Shown: piece by piece, positions 22,364 to 35,038 of the stretch
How the letters are laid out: each line of letters opens with the position of its first letter
How positions within the stretch are numbered: the first letter of the stretch is position 1
Source: Coccinella septempunctata
Taxonomy: Eukaryota > Arthropoda > Insecta > Coleoptera > Coccinellidae
Length of the DNA: 64,000 nucleotides
NCBI RefSeq assembly: GCF_907165205.1
Contig: NC_058189.1
Location: 48,138,270 to 48,202,269, forward strand
Reading direction: 5' to 3'
Notes under the pieces: generated by a model
What the model saw: only the letters and a program-made list of their open reading frames with translations
The model's database searches: none
Told to the model about the DNA's origin: nothing
Translations under genes and position numbers: made by a program

Positions 22364-22638
22364 TACAAGCATGGCTCTGTCACAATTTGAATAAATGAAT
22401 GGTATGGAGAGATGGGAGTAATTTCCCATTCACCAACCTCAGTTTCCGCAACTTCGTTAACGTCATTACCAACATCAATAATAGATATCCAGATATGAAT
22501 AAATTTCGAATTAATAAGCATAATCAATGCGATGCGGTTGAAATTATTCATCATGATTATCAATATCAATGCATCGATTGGACTGATTTTCATTTGCAAA
22601 CAGCCGATTCCGATAACTGTCATCTACATTCATTTTTG

Positions 22639-22947
22639 TCTAGTAGTCCAGTAAACACAGCTCTGAAATCACTTTTCTCGGAATAAGCTGCATTTTTGAT
22701 ATAATGATTGTAACGGTGAAAGAAATATATGGTCGAAAATGCAGGTGTCAGAATTATCAGGAACATTGAAAAATTCGTGCAAATGTTAGAAAAATCACGT
22801 TTTTCTCGAAATTTTCGAAAATGAGGAGGTTTATCAAAAAAAGTTTCGAACAGAAGTTGTAGAGCGGAAAATTCTAGTGAGAATCAAGTTTTTTCCCATA
22901 CTCAAAGTGTTCATACCGACTGATTAGCAACGTATATCTGTATTTGA
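22639..22947. repeat. Left arm of a long inverted repeat (partner 26996-27302)
   Basis: About 305 bp from AGTAGTCCAGTAAACACAGC to GCAACGTATATCTGTATTT recurs inverted at 26996-27302. Shared landmarks are TCTGAAATCACTTTTCTCGG, GCAGGTGTCAGAATTATCAG, CGTTTTTCTCGAAATTTTCG and AGAGCGGAAAATTCTA. The arms are inverted, so they are not LTRs. About 4 kb of sequence, including a Gypsy-like relic, lies between them. Confidence 0.7.
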
Positions 22948-23300
22948 GCGAGGCAATCGCATTTTGAATTTCCCGCACGACGACAACCCAGAAACGAGTA
23001 GTTTGTCGAGCGAACATCTGCCTGGAATACAGGGTTGGCTTCAAGTTATTTCGTCTGGAGAGTGCTTTATAATTCTTAAAATATTTTCGCTCGTATTTTC
23101 GGAACATGAAATAACAGCTTTTGCTATAAAATTATTCGCTATGAATTTGGTATTAAGTCGACGTTTCCATCATACCGGGTGGCACAAAAGGTTTATTGAA
23201 AGTAGTCGTATGTCGCATAAGAATAAATAATTTTTTTTTAATGAACTTGAATACCTGAAGACGCTTCGTTTTTAAGATAAGAAAGAAAAAAATTGAAATT

Positions 23301-24710
23301 TTGCGGAATACGCAATTGAAAAATAAAGTTAGTGACTATCACATGCCTGAAAATATTTTAATTGATCTAATCGTTATTGGTCTACCAATTTTCATTCAGA
23401 ATAAATTGAATAATGAAATGCTGCATTGCCTTTCAAAAACACGTTATCAGTTAAAGATGAGAACGCAAAATTCCATAAGACAGTAGGGATGAAGAAAGAG
23501 TCAAAACGTGAATATGAAAAAAAAGCTAGTCAGATCTGTGACAAATTGGGTTCACCGAACAGATTTCATAGACAGGACGTTTGTTGGAATAAAGAGAAAA
23601 CAAATGCAGTTAATAAAGCTGAACCTCGTGAAAACCGTAATGATGAATTATCGAATTAAAAAAACTAGGAATGATATGAGATACCACTGATTCGACTGGA
23701 CGTGTTGGTAAATAACTAGGAAAAGATTGAAGGTATATATGATACTGAAGCTGATATTGCAACGATAAATTATAAGATTTCGAAAAAAATGGGCAAAGAA
23801 TTGATAGAATAAAGGAGCACGTTCAGAACAACCTGTGGTAGATATTGATAAAACAGATGGTATTGTAAGATTGAAAATGGAAGACCATTAATATTGAGGA
23901 TTTCATTGAAGTAATTGTTATAAACAAAAGTATTTTGAATATGACTTGTTGATAAGTCTCGATTGTATTGAAAAATTTTGTTTAACTCCAGATGAAAACC
24001 TAAAACTTCTGCAGAGAAAGGAAGAAATTAATTAAAAAATGAAATATACTAGATCCACAATATGAAGTTTATGAATTTTAATGAATTTATTGAAGAAGAT
24101 AACAGAAGATCACGTTTATGCATAGATTTTCTATATTTTAACAAAATTGTTGTTTCGGAATCTCAACCTTTTCTGTTAATTGGTGAAATGATAAAAAAAC
24201 TAGAGATTGTTAAGTAGTTTTCAGCGCTAGATATCAATTCGGCTTTCTCGTCGATTCCTATCAGAGTAAAAGATATGTATAAAAAAGCTTTTACTCAAAA
24301 TTCAGTAAAATACCTGGGACATATCATAGAAAATAATACCATTCGTCCGATTTATGATAACGTGAAAGCCATGAAATTCATTCATTCCAAAAACAAAGAA
24401 TATCGGGCAATTTCTTGGAAAAATATATTTTCATCATAAATATATTTCCAATCAGTGTAGAATTCTAGAACCATTTCATAATTTACTGAAAAAAAAGTTA
24501 GATTTCAAGTGGACGGATGCCTGCGAAAAATCGTTCAATGAAATGAAAGAAATATTTGTCTAGTTCTCCTATTTTGGCAATTTTTGCTCCAAACTCCCCC
24601 GTAATTTTTCAAACAGATGCTAGTATCGAAAGGATTGGTGCTATATTGTAGCAATCTCAAAAAAATAAAATAATTGAGCCTGTTGCAGTGTTGCATATTT
24701 GTTAAAAGTC
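23301..24710 (+). pseudogene. Decayed Gypsy-like LTR retrotransposon gag-pol
   Basis: Reading across frames gives a gag-like segment (LIDLIVIGLPIFIQNKL), a damaged zinc-knuckle region (DKLGSPNRFHRQDVCWNKEK, 23560-23600), then pol. The pol RT block reads LCIDFLYFNKI and FSALDINSAFSSIPI (about 24117-24260), continues with KKAFTQN, and jumps directly to KYLGHIIENNTIRP. The stretch that should contain the YxDD active site is therefore deleted. Then come FKWTDACEKSFNEMKEIF and the RNase H start resembling FQTDASIEGIGA (about 24605). Stops and frameshifts are frequent. LTRs and integrase were not found. The Ty3/Gypsy assignment is from the RT-RNase H pattern. Confidence 0.7.
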
Positions 24711-24789
24711 CATTAGTGAAAACCTTTTTACAATATCTTCCTTTGTCTTGGAGATATAACCAAATTTTGATATTTTGTCGATTAAAAAA

Positions 24790-25060
24790 ATGTGTCATAG
24801 CTTCTTTATTGTTGAAAATATCTTAAAAGGATCAAAACTTTCTACAGACACTTTTTCACTGGGAATACAGATCCATATTCGATTTTTTGTTATCTCTTCT
24901 ACTAAGGCTGAAAAAAACTTCTTTATTTTGAATACGGAAGGTATCTTTTTTTGATTTGAGGTTATGCAAAAAATAAATAGCTTTTCGAAAATATCCAGGG
25001 TGTACCAAGTTCGAGGGACTATGTTAGACGTTTCTGGAGAACTGGATTTTCTATGACCAT
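24790..25060 (-). repeat. Dispersed repeat, copy 3 of 3, followed by a CAGGGTGTACCA end
   Basis: On the - strand this reads GTGAAAAAGTGTCTGTAGA then ATATTTTC, as in the block at 15748. The + strand segment CCAGGGTGTACCAAGTTCGA (about 24995) and GACGTTTCTGGAGAACTGG are mirrored at about 25552-25595 (CTCCAGAAACGTCTAATAGG, then TTGGTACAGCCTGTA). An inverted pair about 0.5 kb apart is therefore present. Frames on the - strand across the area have no domain. Confidence 0.4.
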
Positions 25061-25599
25061 GTATTATTGATATGACACAGATTTTATTAATTTTACGCTC
25101 TTCGTACGACATAAATTCAGAAAATCCCATATAACTCAGGATTTATTCATTTTTAGAGCATTCACATATTAGAACACATTAGTCATTATTTTTCTTCGAA
25201 GAATCCTACGCAATCATAAAAAATTAGGGTTCTAATTTGAAAAACGAAAGTTATGGGCAAATCTTGATTCCCATTTTTGACACAGCATTTGGAACACTAC
25301 TCTGTGGAATGTTTCATTTTTTTCTCAATATTATGAAAACAATTTGGACGAATGCAACGATTTGAACAGAAATATAAACAAAATTGAATACTGTATCATA
25401 TCAGAAAAGAAAAATAGAGAAAAAGAAATTTTGGAAAAATTTATTTCCATTCCCTGTATAACTGAAAGTGCTTGGGCTTCAAGAATATTTAAGGTCAGTA
25501 GATTATGTCGAACAATATCATAATCCAAATTTTCAGATTTCAAATAGCTTCAGTTCTCCAGAAACGTCTAATAGGCCTTCGAATTTGGTACAGCCTGTA

Positions 25600-26990
25600 T
25601 ATGTCCATATTTTACTTCTATACTCAAAGCAAAATCACCATTTCAGGGAAATTCCCATTTTCGACAGAATTCTATGAAACCATTGAACACAAAAATTTCC
25701 ACTCACAATAAATTTCCATCTCTATAAGACGAATTAAAACTAGAATTTCATTTGTTAGCTGGAACATCTATAAATTAAATAAAATCATGTGATTCATGTT
25801 ACACTCAATTTGAATACATATCAAGCAGAATTTCTATAATCAATGTTTATATTAATATAACTCATAAAAAGTTCTCAAATTGAGTAGGTACCATCATTCT
25901 GCTAACAAATTCTAAATCTCTTTCTAGCAGAATTCAACAGCATAACGCAGAAACGTCTCTGATGGCGTTTCTGACTTTGCTCTTAATCAGCCCTATTTAT
26001 AACTGAAGTCTTGAAATTCTGTTTTAATACATCCCCATTAAAAAATGAAACGATTGGTGATCTTGCTCTCTCGGTTGCCTATATCTATGGAAATGCTTCT
26101 TTTTGGAAATAATCTAGGGCAGAAAATTTATGAAAATTCACCGTATTGTATGACCTTACAATTACAATGTATTGAAGTATTCTAATTCTATGTCCACTTT
26201 ATTCATAGAATGATGTATGTGAGACTCAGAGATCAGTGGTGATTATTTTACTTTTATGCTGATTTTGCCTTGAAGATATCGACATATCGATATGCGATCA
26301 CAAGAAGCACGTATTTGTAACTAAGCTGTTGTTTTTCCACCCTTAATACAGGAGATAAAAAAATTGAATATAGTATTGTATTCCCAGTGAAAAAGTGCCT
26401 ATGGAAAGTTTTCATCGTTTGAAGATATTTTGGAAATCATCTAGTTTAGAAGAACCATAAACAGCCAAAATCAAGCGATTTCGAATTCCCTGTACGATAA
26501 AACAATTATTTTTCTTACGTGTTTTGAAATGAAAAATAAATTATGCCTGTTGTGGGGGCAAATAATATATTCTACCAAAATTTGATATACCCTTTTTTGG
26601 AGATATTCGCTTTCGATTATATCCCTCACACTACTGAAATTTTTTGCATAGAGATATAATATTCCCCATTCCCCAAGTTTTTATTCACCATAGAGATGAA
26701 CAAAATATAATGCCTAATTTTCTCAAAATTTTATTTTATCAATTTGACACGTTTCGATGCTACTCACAATCGCGTTGTTCGGGAGTATAGCGCTAGTCAC
26801 AGTCGATATACGAAGTCTATTCATTTAAATTCAGTCAAATCATGAACATCTGGTTTCCCCGTCTAAGCTGCCGTCCAAGCCAGAAATTCGAGCGTTTAGA
26901 GCGTATATCGGAACAAGAGTACAACCCTGGCCAAATAAGCTGCGCCCCAAACTACACTTTCTGGTATCTTCTTGTCATGTAGCCGAGGGC
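25600..26990. other. Intergenic within the long inverted repeat, one dispersed repeat
   Basis: AT-rich sequence with many stops. The only supported item is copy 2 of the dispersed repeat at 26359-26495, with AATTGAATATAGTATTGTAT, GTGAAAAAGTGCCTATGGA, and GCCAAAATCAAGCGATTTCG ending CCCTGTA. No retrotransposon integrase or env frame could be made out, although the position downstream of the Gypsy-like pol would suit one. Confidence 0.4.
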
Positions 26991-26995
26991 GAAAT

Positions 26996-27302
26996 TAAAA
27001 ATACAGATATACGTTGCTAATCAGTAGGGATGATCACTTTGAGGTTGAAAAACGACTTGAGTCTTATTAGAATTTTCCGCTCTACAACTTTTGTTCGAAA
27101 CTTTTTTCGATAAACCTCCTCATTGTCGAAAATTTCGAGAAAAACGTGATTTTTCTAACATTTGCACGAATTTTTCAATGTTCCTGATAATTCTGACACC
27201 TGCATTTTTGACCATGTATTTCTTTCACCGTTACAATCATTATATCAAAAATGCAGCTTATTCCGAGAAAAGTGATTTCAGAGCTCTGTTTACTGGACTA
27301 TA
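26996..27302. repeat. Right arm of the long inverted repeat (partner 22639-22947)
   Basis: Inverted counterpart of 22639-22947, ending GAGCTCTGTTTACTGGACTA. The 70-codon frame at 27091-27303 lies within the repeat and has no domain. An outer terminal repeat or target duplication could not be established. Confidence 0.7.
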
Positions 27303-28610
27303 GGCTGGAAGTCCACAAATGGAACTTTTCTCTTACCTGACAGCGAAGGGGTTTTGAAAGGTCAATTCACGAATCCCAAGAACACCTTTTGCATTCAACG
27401 GAACCCGCCCACATTCGATAGTTGACACCTAAGCAAAATGTGAATTTCGTACCGACCTCGCAGCTGTTTCCGTTTTGAAACAGAACACTCCTACTTCTTG
27501 AACGATACCTCGAGTGGAAGAGATTGCTCCATTCGATTCTTCGAATCTTTTTCAAACACAAACAATACTTGCTACATATCGCGTTAGATAAATGCACCTT
27601 ACTCTTAGTCCAAGTGAAGAATACAATCTATATAGATATAGAAAAGTGATTTTCAGAGGACCTGGTGATAGCAGTATCCACTAAGCAGAACCCAACCTCT
27701 TCTAGTTGAGCTGAAGTGAATTATTAGTAACATATTTTAAACAGACTCAACCACCTTTTACTCCTCGTAAAGAGTGCATGACAAAATCCTCAATCGCGAA
27801 TAAAATGAGCATTGAGCTGATTGAGCAATTTTCTACAAAATAGTGAATACTGGAAATATACAGGGTGTCTGTAAACAAATGCGAAGGACGTAGGTAGATG
27901 ATTCCTCGATGAAAATAAGCAGGGGTAGTTCCCATAATTTTTTTCGAAATGTACCTCCCTTTCAAGATACAGCCTTTGGAAGGTGATGACGAGTTGACAG
28001 TTTTAATTTTTTTTTACAGGTTATAAAAAACACTGAGTCATAAAACTAAACATAATATGAAGCACTAAGTAGATGTTGCTCACATAATTTTTTCAGATCT
28101 CATAACTTTATTATTATTATGAAAATAACAACCCCTTATGATTTTACTTCAAAAATTGTTTTCGTTGGATAGATTTTCGAAAAATAAAATTCTCTTATGG
28201 TGCTAGTTTTGATCTTAAATTCGAGAACGTCCTGTATTTCTTGCTTATCTTAAAATCTAATGAAATCATTATGGAAAAGGAAATATATAATTCTGATACT
28301 TTTTCCACGATCGATTTTGGAATCAATCTGACAAGCCTAAGATGAATTGGTCTAGACGTGGGATAAAACAACCATTCATCATTCTCGATAACCTCAACTG
28401 AAGTACAGCTTGTGTTTGCTGTACCTTCCGGACAGTAAACAGCGGTAAGAATTCAGGGTTACAAATCACATTTTATCCTTGTATTCGGACAGGAATTATC
28501 TTCGCTTGTGTTTGAAATGTATAGGTACTACGGAAAAAACCACTCAAAATTGAGAAATGAATCGTATAAAAACAAGGAAAGATTTTGAGCTGATAGTTCA
28601 TAGGATCTGT
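27303..28610. other. Mostly non-coding, with one CAGGGTGTCTGTAAAC repeat start
   Basis: At 27861 the sequence reads CAGGGTGTCTGTAAACAAAT after TA, the usual start of the MITEs in this window. A possible inverse, GAACGTCCTGTATTT, occurs near 28224, which would give a 370-bp element. The - strand frames at 27367-27597 and 27747-27965 show no motif; the second lies in the repeat. Confidence 0.35.
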
Positions 28611-28620
28611 ATTTTGGGAA

Positions 28621-29874
28621 ACCCCCATTAAGCTATCAGAACCGCTTTCGAATTTTGGATTTTTTTGTGGCCATAATTTTAGGCTAATTTTTTAACCCAA
28701 TTAAAATTTTTTGCTCCCCAATTTTAAGAGGAATTGGAGGTTCTGCTAGCTTAACCGGCTTAACGTTAAGCTAGCAGAACCCAGAAGCTAATATAACATT
28801 TAGCAGAAATCTGACAATATCATAATTTCAGACTCATTTTAGGCTTTCATTTGAACCTACTGCGGATTTACCTGAATGAGTTTTTTTTAAACAAAAAAGG
28901 TTCTGCTAGCTTTACCGTCAAGCAAGCATAACTTTTTTTTTATATACTAATTCAGGGAAATCCGCAGTAGGTTCAAATGAGAGCCTAAAATTATTATATA
29001 GTCAGATTTCTGCTGAATGTTCTATTGGCTTCTGGGTTCTGCTAGTTTACAGTCAAGCTAGCAAAACCTTTTTTTTCCATACTCATTCAGGGAAATCCAA
29101 AGTAGGTTCAAATGAGAGCCTAAAATTATGATATTGTCAGATTTCTGCTAAATGTTCTATTTGCTTCTAGGTTCTGCTAGTTTACAGTCAAGCTAGTAGA
29201 ACCTTTTTTTTAAATACTCATTCAGGGAAATCCGAAGTAGGTTCAAATGAGAGCCTAAAATTATGATATTGTCAGATTTCTGCTAAATGTTCTATTGGCT
29301 TCTGGGTTCTGCTCGTTTACAATCAAGCTAGCAGAACCTTTTTTTTTCAATACTCATTCAGGGAAATCCGAAGTAGGTTCAAATGAGAGCCTAAAATTAT
29401 TATATTGTCAGATTTCTGCTAAATGTTCTATTGGCTTCTGGTTTCTGCTAATTTACAGTCAAGCTAGCAGAACCTTTGTTTTTAAATACTCATTCAGGGA
29501 AATCCGAAGTAGGTTCAAATGAGAGCCTAAAATTATGATATTGTCAGATTTCTGCTAAATGTTCTATTGGCTTCTGGGTTCTGCTAGTTTACAGTCAAGA
29601 TAGCAGAACCTTTTTTTTAAATACTCATTCAGGGAAATCCGAAGTAGGTTCAAATGAAAGCCTAAAATGAGTCAGAAATTATGACATTGTCAGATTTCTG
29701 TTAAATGTTTTATTAGCTTCTGGGTTCTGCTAGTTTAACGTTAAGCTAGCAGAACCCCCAATTTCTCCAAAAATTGGGGAGCAAAAAAGTTTTAATTTGG
29801 GTAAAAATTAGCCTAAAATTATGGCCGCAAAAAAAAATTCGAAAGTATTATAGTTCTGCTAGCTTAATGGAGGT
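28621..29874. mobile_element. MULE-like element copy 2, expanded by internal tandem repeats
   Basis: The ends ACCCCCATTAAGCTATCAGA and GCTAGCTTAATGGAGGT match copy 1 at 16744-17388. The flanks TTTTGGGAA (28612-28620) and TTTCGGGAA (29875-29883) are a 9-bp target duplication with one mismatch. Between the TIRs a unit of about 135 bp is repeated about six times (28880-29720). Each unit carries CAGGGAAATCCGAAGTAGGT, GTCAGATTTCTGCTAAATG and GGTTCTGCTAGTTTACAGTC. The 75-codon frame at 29295-29522 is a by-product of the array. No transposase is present, so mobility would need a partner. Confidence 0.8.
28880..29720 (+). repeat. Tandem array, unit about 135 bp, about 6 copies
   Basis: Successive starts of the TTCTGCTAGTTTACAGTCAA mark fall near 28901, 29038, 29172, 29307, 29442 and 29578, with a last variant at 29725. 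Units differ at a few positions each and by run length of T. The first unit is the most diverged. The array is contained within the TIRs of the element 28621-29874. Confidence 0.8.
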
Positions 29875-29883
29875 TTTCGGGAA

Positions 29884-31190
29884 AATATTTTCATCCATTC
29901 ATTCATTAAATGAATATGAACAAGCGTACGAAAAAGGATGTAATGAGAAAAATTAATCACGTATTGTTCGAAACCGGTTTCGAAATGAGTTATTGAAGAG
30001 TCGGAAGTCTGAATCAATTAAAAAAACCTTTTGAGTACTGTTAAACCAGAATGCATTCGGAGAACGCAAAGAAAGCGCCTAAAAGCTCAACCGGGAGCTG
30101 GCGCACGTTAACAAGGCCCACCCTGTGGAAGCCATCCAGCCGAAGATGAGATCGTTCAATCCTGATTGCTGGCTAAACACGTGATATAAGTGGAACGTTT
30201 TCATGGGATAATCATCCTTGACAACCTACTAGAAGACGCGTTTAAGGACCCCTCTTGTACGGTTGACGGTGTGAATAATAATTTTTCATTTCCCCATTAT
30301 ATTCCAGGTTTTTTGCGGGCGGGGGTTCGAAATAAACGGGATAGGGACTTTCGCATCATTTCTCTCATCTGCGATGAAAGAGGGTAAAAAAAGGAACCGT
30401 TTGCAAGTAGCAGGACAATGGAATGTTGACGGTACCTACAAAACGGACGCAAAAAATGAACGGATATTACAAAGAAATGGTAAACGAATTGTGCAGACGT
30501 GGCGCCATATAATTTCGGTATGAATCTGACCAATTTTCGCGGGAGATATAACCGTAAAATCTGACGAGTGGTTTTCTTTGTCTCCCTAATAGCATTCAGC
30601 ACGAGTTACGATGCATGAGCTCGTTAATAGGGTGAACGAAGATATTTTAGGGTTTCGAATGGCAGAAATCACTTCATCTGAGAGTTACACCTTACACCGT
30701 AAGGCGAGCAATACGAATCTTGAAGTGATTTTAGTAAATCACACCTACTTACTGCTTTTCGAATTCCACCAAAAATTATGTTCGGATATATTCAAGGTCT
30801 TCTCTTCACAGACATTATCCCTGAATTCAGGTCCAATATGTAACATCTCCTTTGTAAATAAATTATGTTTCAACCGAGAACTCCTGAATTTCATTAGGGT
30901 TCATGTGGAAGGAAATACAGTGTGTGGATGAAGTGAGGAACAGTGTTCATAACTGCATTTGTCCCTAAAATATTTTCAGACCCCTACAACTTCCGGTTGC
31001 ATCGGAAACAACCTACAACTTTCTTATTTGAAAGGGCACACCCAGTATTTCTTCGCATCGTAAAATAGCTGATTTCATGGTAATCACAACAGTATACATA
31101 CCAGACCTTGGGAAAAAACTCAACGTTTAATGAGTTATTGAGATTTGTATGAAAAAAGTTGTGAAAGCCGTGGGCGACACTTTCTGGAAT
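29884..31190. other. Intergenic, no gene recognised
   Basis: Moderately GC-richer sequence at about 30050-30600 holds overlapping frames of 65 codons (+) and 101 codons (-), and a 106-codon frame follows at 30611-30931 (+). None shows a domain, signal peptide or splice context that I can support. A host exon cannot be excluded. Confidence 0.3.
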
Positions 31191-31201
31191 ATTTCTGTAA
31201 G

Positions 31202-31202
<1 letters not shown>

Positions 31203-31236
<34 letters not shown>
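31203..31236 (+). repeat. GATA microsatellite, tail of the - strand retrotransposon
   Basis: About eight tandem GATA units lie directly beyond the 3' untranslated end of the element 31190-38400. Read on the element's strand, the tail is TATC repeated. Confidence 0.8.
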
Positions 31237-31536
31237 ATAGTTTATTGTGACATAAACATGAATCGCAGAGGCTGAAGCCTGTACGCGATATACAATTACT
31301 TAACATATAAACATTATTACAGTAGCCACATTTAAAATGAAATCTTATTCCGAATCAAAAACGAACCAACGAAGAAATCAACGAACTATATCAAAAATGA
31401 AGTGTCGATAATTCAGTAACAACTGTGTGGTGTTGTACCCATGTTTTGTTGAAGTGTAGTACAGTATTACCAACGCATCAACCAGAGTCCAATCCGAGGT
31501 AGGCAGGAATTCCTGAGTATGAGGGTTGATTTATTA

Positions 31537-34461
31537 TTATAAATTAATCATCGATCTGAAATATTTTCTTCCTTTTTCAGAAATCCATCCTTTCATCATA
31601 TTTATTTGTTTCTTAATTGGTCTTATGTCTTTCAGGTTCTTCGGGATCATGCAATATATGCGTGGAGCTAGGTATGTGAAGCATCTTTGTCCAATTCGCT
31701 TTTCAGCTCTAGGAATCACGTGGATTATCTTACCCCTAGTTTCATACCTACATTCGGTTTGTCTTAAAGTGAGGTGAACTTTCCCAGAACAGATGGCCGT
31801 TAATATCTGGGATACAAACAACTGGTGAGGATTCATTGCCCGTGATAAGGCGTATAATTCGTCCGATGGAAACAAATGGGGCTTTCCATGGATTACACGG
31901 AGCAACCATTTCTGGATCACTTCTACTCTTTTCATGTGGCATTCGTATGCTCCGCCCCAGGCAATAATTCCATACTTTATTAGCGATTGGCATAGAGCAT
32001 TATATATCAGCATAAGCTTTTCGATGTCCAGATACTTTTTAAGGTATCTAAAGTTTGATAGAAGGTGTCTGAGTTTTCTCACCAAATTGTCTATATGTAT
32101 GTTCCATTTCAGGTGTCTATCGATTGTAATGCCGAGATACTTGATGGAGTCAGTTTCGGGTATTGCTGTGAAGTCGTTGACTTTCAGAGGACCCAAGTTC
32201 GGGAGACCTGACTCATAGGAAGTAAATGGTAAGTACTTTGTTTTTTTTACGTTCATTGTTAATTTATTCATCTCAAACCATTGTTTTATTTTGGAAAGGT
32301 CTTTTTCAGTCTCGGATTTTAATTCTTGCCATGAATTTCCCTCGTACAATATGGCAGTGTCATCCGCAAAACTAATGACCTCGCCTTTCTTCTCCATTAG
32401 TAATAAACCATTCATATAAACCAAGAACAAGATTGGTCCCAACACTGTTCCCTGGGGTACTCCACATTCGATATTTCTCAGCTTACTAGAAGAATCGTTT
32501 ATTTTTACAAATTGGACCCTATCAGTTAAATAGTTTTTCAATAATTCATATGATTTACCCCGAAAGCCATTTCGGTAGAGTTTATCTAAAAGTTTTTGTG
32601 TGAAACAGTGTCGAAGGCCTTTTCAAGGTCTACAAAGACACACAGACCTGTTTTCCCACTATCTAACCAACCATAAATCTTTCCCATCATTCTCCTAATT
32701 GCATCCTCGGTTGATTTACCTTCTCTGAATCCGTACTGGTGTTCAGAGAGAACCTCATTTTTTTCTAGGAACTTGACAATTCTCACCTTCAATAATTTCT
32801 CTAGAATTTTAGCTACATTCGATATAAGGCATATCGGTCTATAATTTGTCATCTTGTCCTTTTCTCCTGATTTGAAAATTGGTTTGATGACCCCCACTTT
32901 GAAAATTCTGGGAAACTTAGCTGTTTCAAAACACATATTCGTCATTAACACAAGGGGTTCTACTATTTCTTCTTGGATGTTTTTCAGAAGTTCTGGTCTA
33001 ATTCCATCAACTCCGGGAGATCCTCCGTTTTTTAGTGATTCTATCACCTCTTTCACTTCCTTTGGAGTTGTCGGGAATAGAAAAAATGTTTCATTACAAA
33101 AAATTTCACACTCTTTCTTCTCTGGAGTATATGGTATCTTATCTGCTAGCTTTTTACCTACTTCGTTGTAATATTTGCCGAACTCCTCTACAATTTGTTC
33201 CGTGTTTGTGACTTCCTGTCCTTCATCATTAATAATAGATTTTATTTCTGTTTCAGGTTTGGATCTGCCGCAGAGGTTATCCACGTAAGACCAAAGGGAT
33301 TTTGTTGTTGAAGTGTATTTCGCGACAAAGGTGTTCATGTAATCTCTTTTAGCGTTCCTGATCAACTTGTGTAAGATATTTCTGTATCTTGTATATTGTT
33401 GTTTCAACTCGATATTAAAATTATGTTTCACCATTTCCTTGTATAAATTGTTTTTCCTGTTTATGGCTTTAAGTAATCCTTGAGTGATCCAGTCGCTTTT
33501 CCCAGATTTCCTATGGCTCAGCCTAATTTTTGTTGTATGTTTCTGTGTGTAATGCCTTATAAGATCAATAAACAATTCTGCGAATGAGTCTACATCTTTA
33601 TTCTTCATCAAAACGTGCCAATCAATTCCCTTTAAATCATTTCTTAATTGCTGATAATTAATATAAGTTTTGTATCCAATGGCTCTTTCGGGAGTTTTTT
33701 CTTTCAGGTTGAGGCATAAACTAATTGTATAGTGATCAGTGATTCCCGTACGAATAATGAACGATCTACTCTGGTCTACAACAGATTGTCGACATCCCAG
33801 AAATATATGGTCTAGGCAACTACCACTAGAAGGCCTAGTTATATCATTTATATATGATTTGTATCCAAAAAAACTAAAAACATTCATGTATTCATCAACT
33901 ATTTCATTGTTCGTTAAAAGATCAATGTTAATATCTCCTACAACTAAATGATAATCCCACATACTCTTATTACCTGTTGTTTCAATATAGTCCGCCAAAT
34001 CTCTATTGAACTTTTTTGGACATCCTTTTGGTGAACGATAGATTCCTGTTATTTTAAGTTTTTTTATTTTCAAATATAAGGTCTAATTCCACCGCTTTAA
34101 TTTCTCCAATACTTATTACATTTCCGTTGAACATCAAATCGTTCCGGACATACACCACAACCCCATCATTTTTGTTAAAAGCTCCATAACTGTACATACA
34201 TGTGTATCCTTCGATTTTATAAAGATCCACGTTTCCTACCATGAAAGTTTCTGTTAAAACAATTACATGAAATTCATCTGCATATGTTCTCAACACTAGT
34301 TTGAACTCGTCAAAATTCTTGTCGATACTTCTTATATTATTGTGAATGATTTTGAACTTTGATTCCATGTTATAAGCCTCTAGGTCCCCAACATAATCTA
34401 TATATTCTGCCTTATATGTTTCCCCTTCAAAATCCCTCAAGAATTGATCCATTATATACAA
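31537..34461 (-). pseudogene. ORF2: endonuclease and reverse transcriptase, frameshifted
   Basis: Three frames join end to end. 34461-34054 gives IIHNNIRSIDKNFDEF and VIVLTETFM, the first endonuclease motifs. 34073-32586 continues with HLVVGDINIDLL, GSCLDHIFLG and TDHYTISL, then the RT blocks GSPGVDGIRPELLK, NYRPICLISNVAKILEK, QYGFREGKST and VFVDLEKAFDTVSH. 32541-31537 gives GVPQGTVLGPILFLVYMNGL and the catalytic VISFADDTAI, then YLGITIDRHLKW and the carboxyl tail. The breaks fall in an A run near 34065 and near 32588, each fixable by a single indel, so it is a recently damaged copy. No RNase H is present. Clade is CR1/L2/Nimb-like by pattern and not settled. Confidence 0.85.
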
Positions 34462-35038
34462 TTAAACCTAAAATCGATGAAACAAATGGAGTTTACCTCG
34501 GTTTTCTAGCCTCCCTTCTTTCCTTTTCTTCCGCTGTTACTAGTTTTTTGCTCTTTCTTGGCACTACCACTCCCCGAAGACTGCTTTGTTTCTGCTGTTA
34601 CCAGTTTTTGTTCTTTCTTGGCACTACCACTCCCCGAAGACTGTGATCTCGTTCTGCTCTTTATTTCCCAGTCCTTGGTTCTTTCCAGCACCTGGTTGAT
34701 CGTTGAAATCTCCTTGCTAATCTTTGAGCCCTCTTCCAATGTCAAGTGTTCGTGTTCAGTTAACATCTGTGTAAAACGGGTTATGGGGGCCGGGCTATTA
34801 GGTGCGCTGCTTACTAAATCGGTTGGTATGTTTGATGGACCTTCCCCAAGATGAGCCTGTAGTCCCAATTCAGTTTGATCCTTCAGTTGCTCCACAGAAA
34901 ATTTCTCGCCATCCACAATCAGGAACCTCCGCCAAATGTATGCCCTTTGACCGTTCGCTCTTGCCACGTTCATTTGTTGGCGCAGTATTTTGAGATCGTT
35001 ACGATCCTCTTCACAAAGGTCTTCGTTTATGTAGACAC

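Noticed and set aside
22639..27302. LTR pair flanking the Gypsy-like relic
   Set aside because: The two 305-bp repeats are inverted with respect to each other, while LTRs are direct repeats.
34558..34854. 98-codon + frame with repeated LALPLPEDC
   Set aside because: It is antisense to the duplicated QSSGSGSAKKEQK segment of retrotransposon ORF1.
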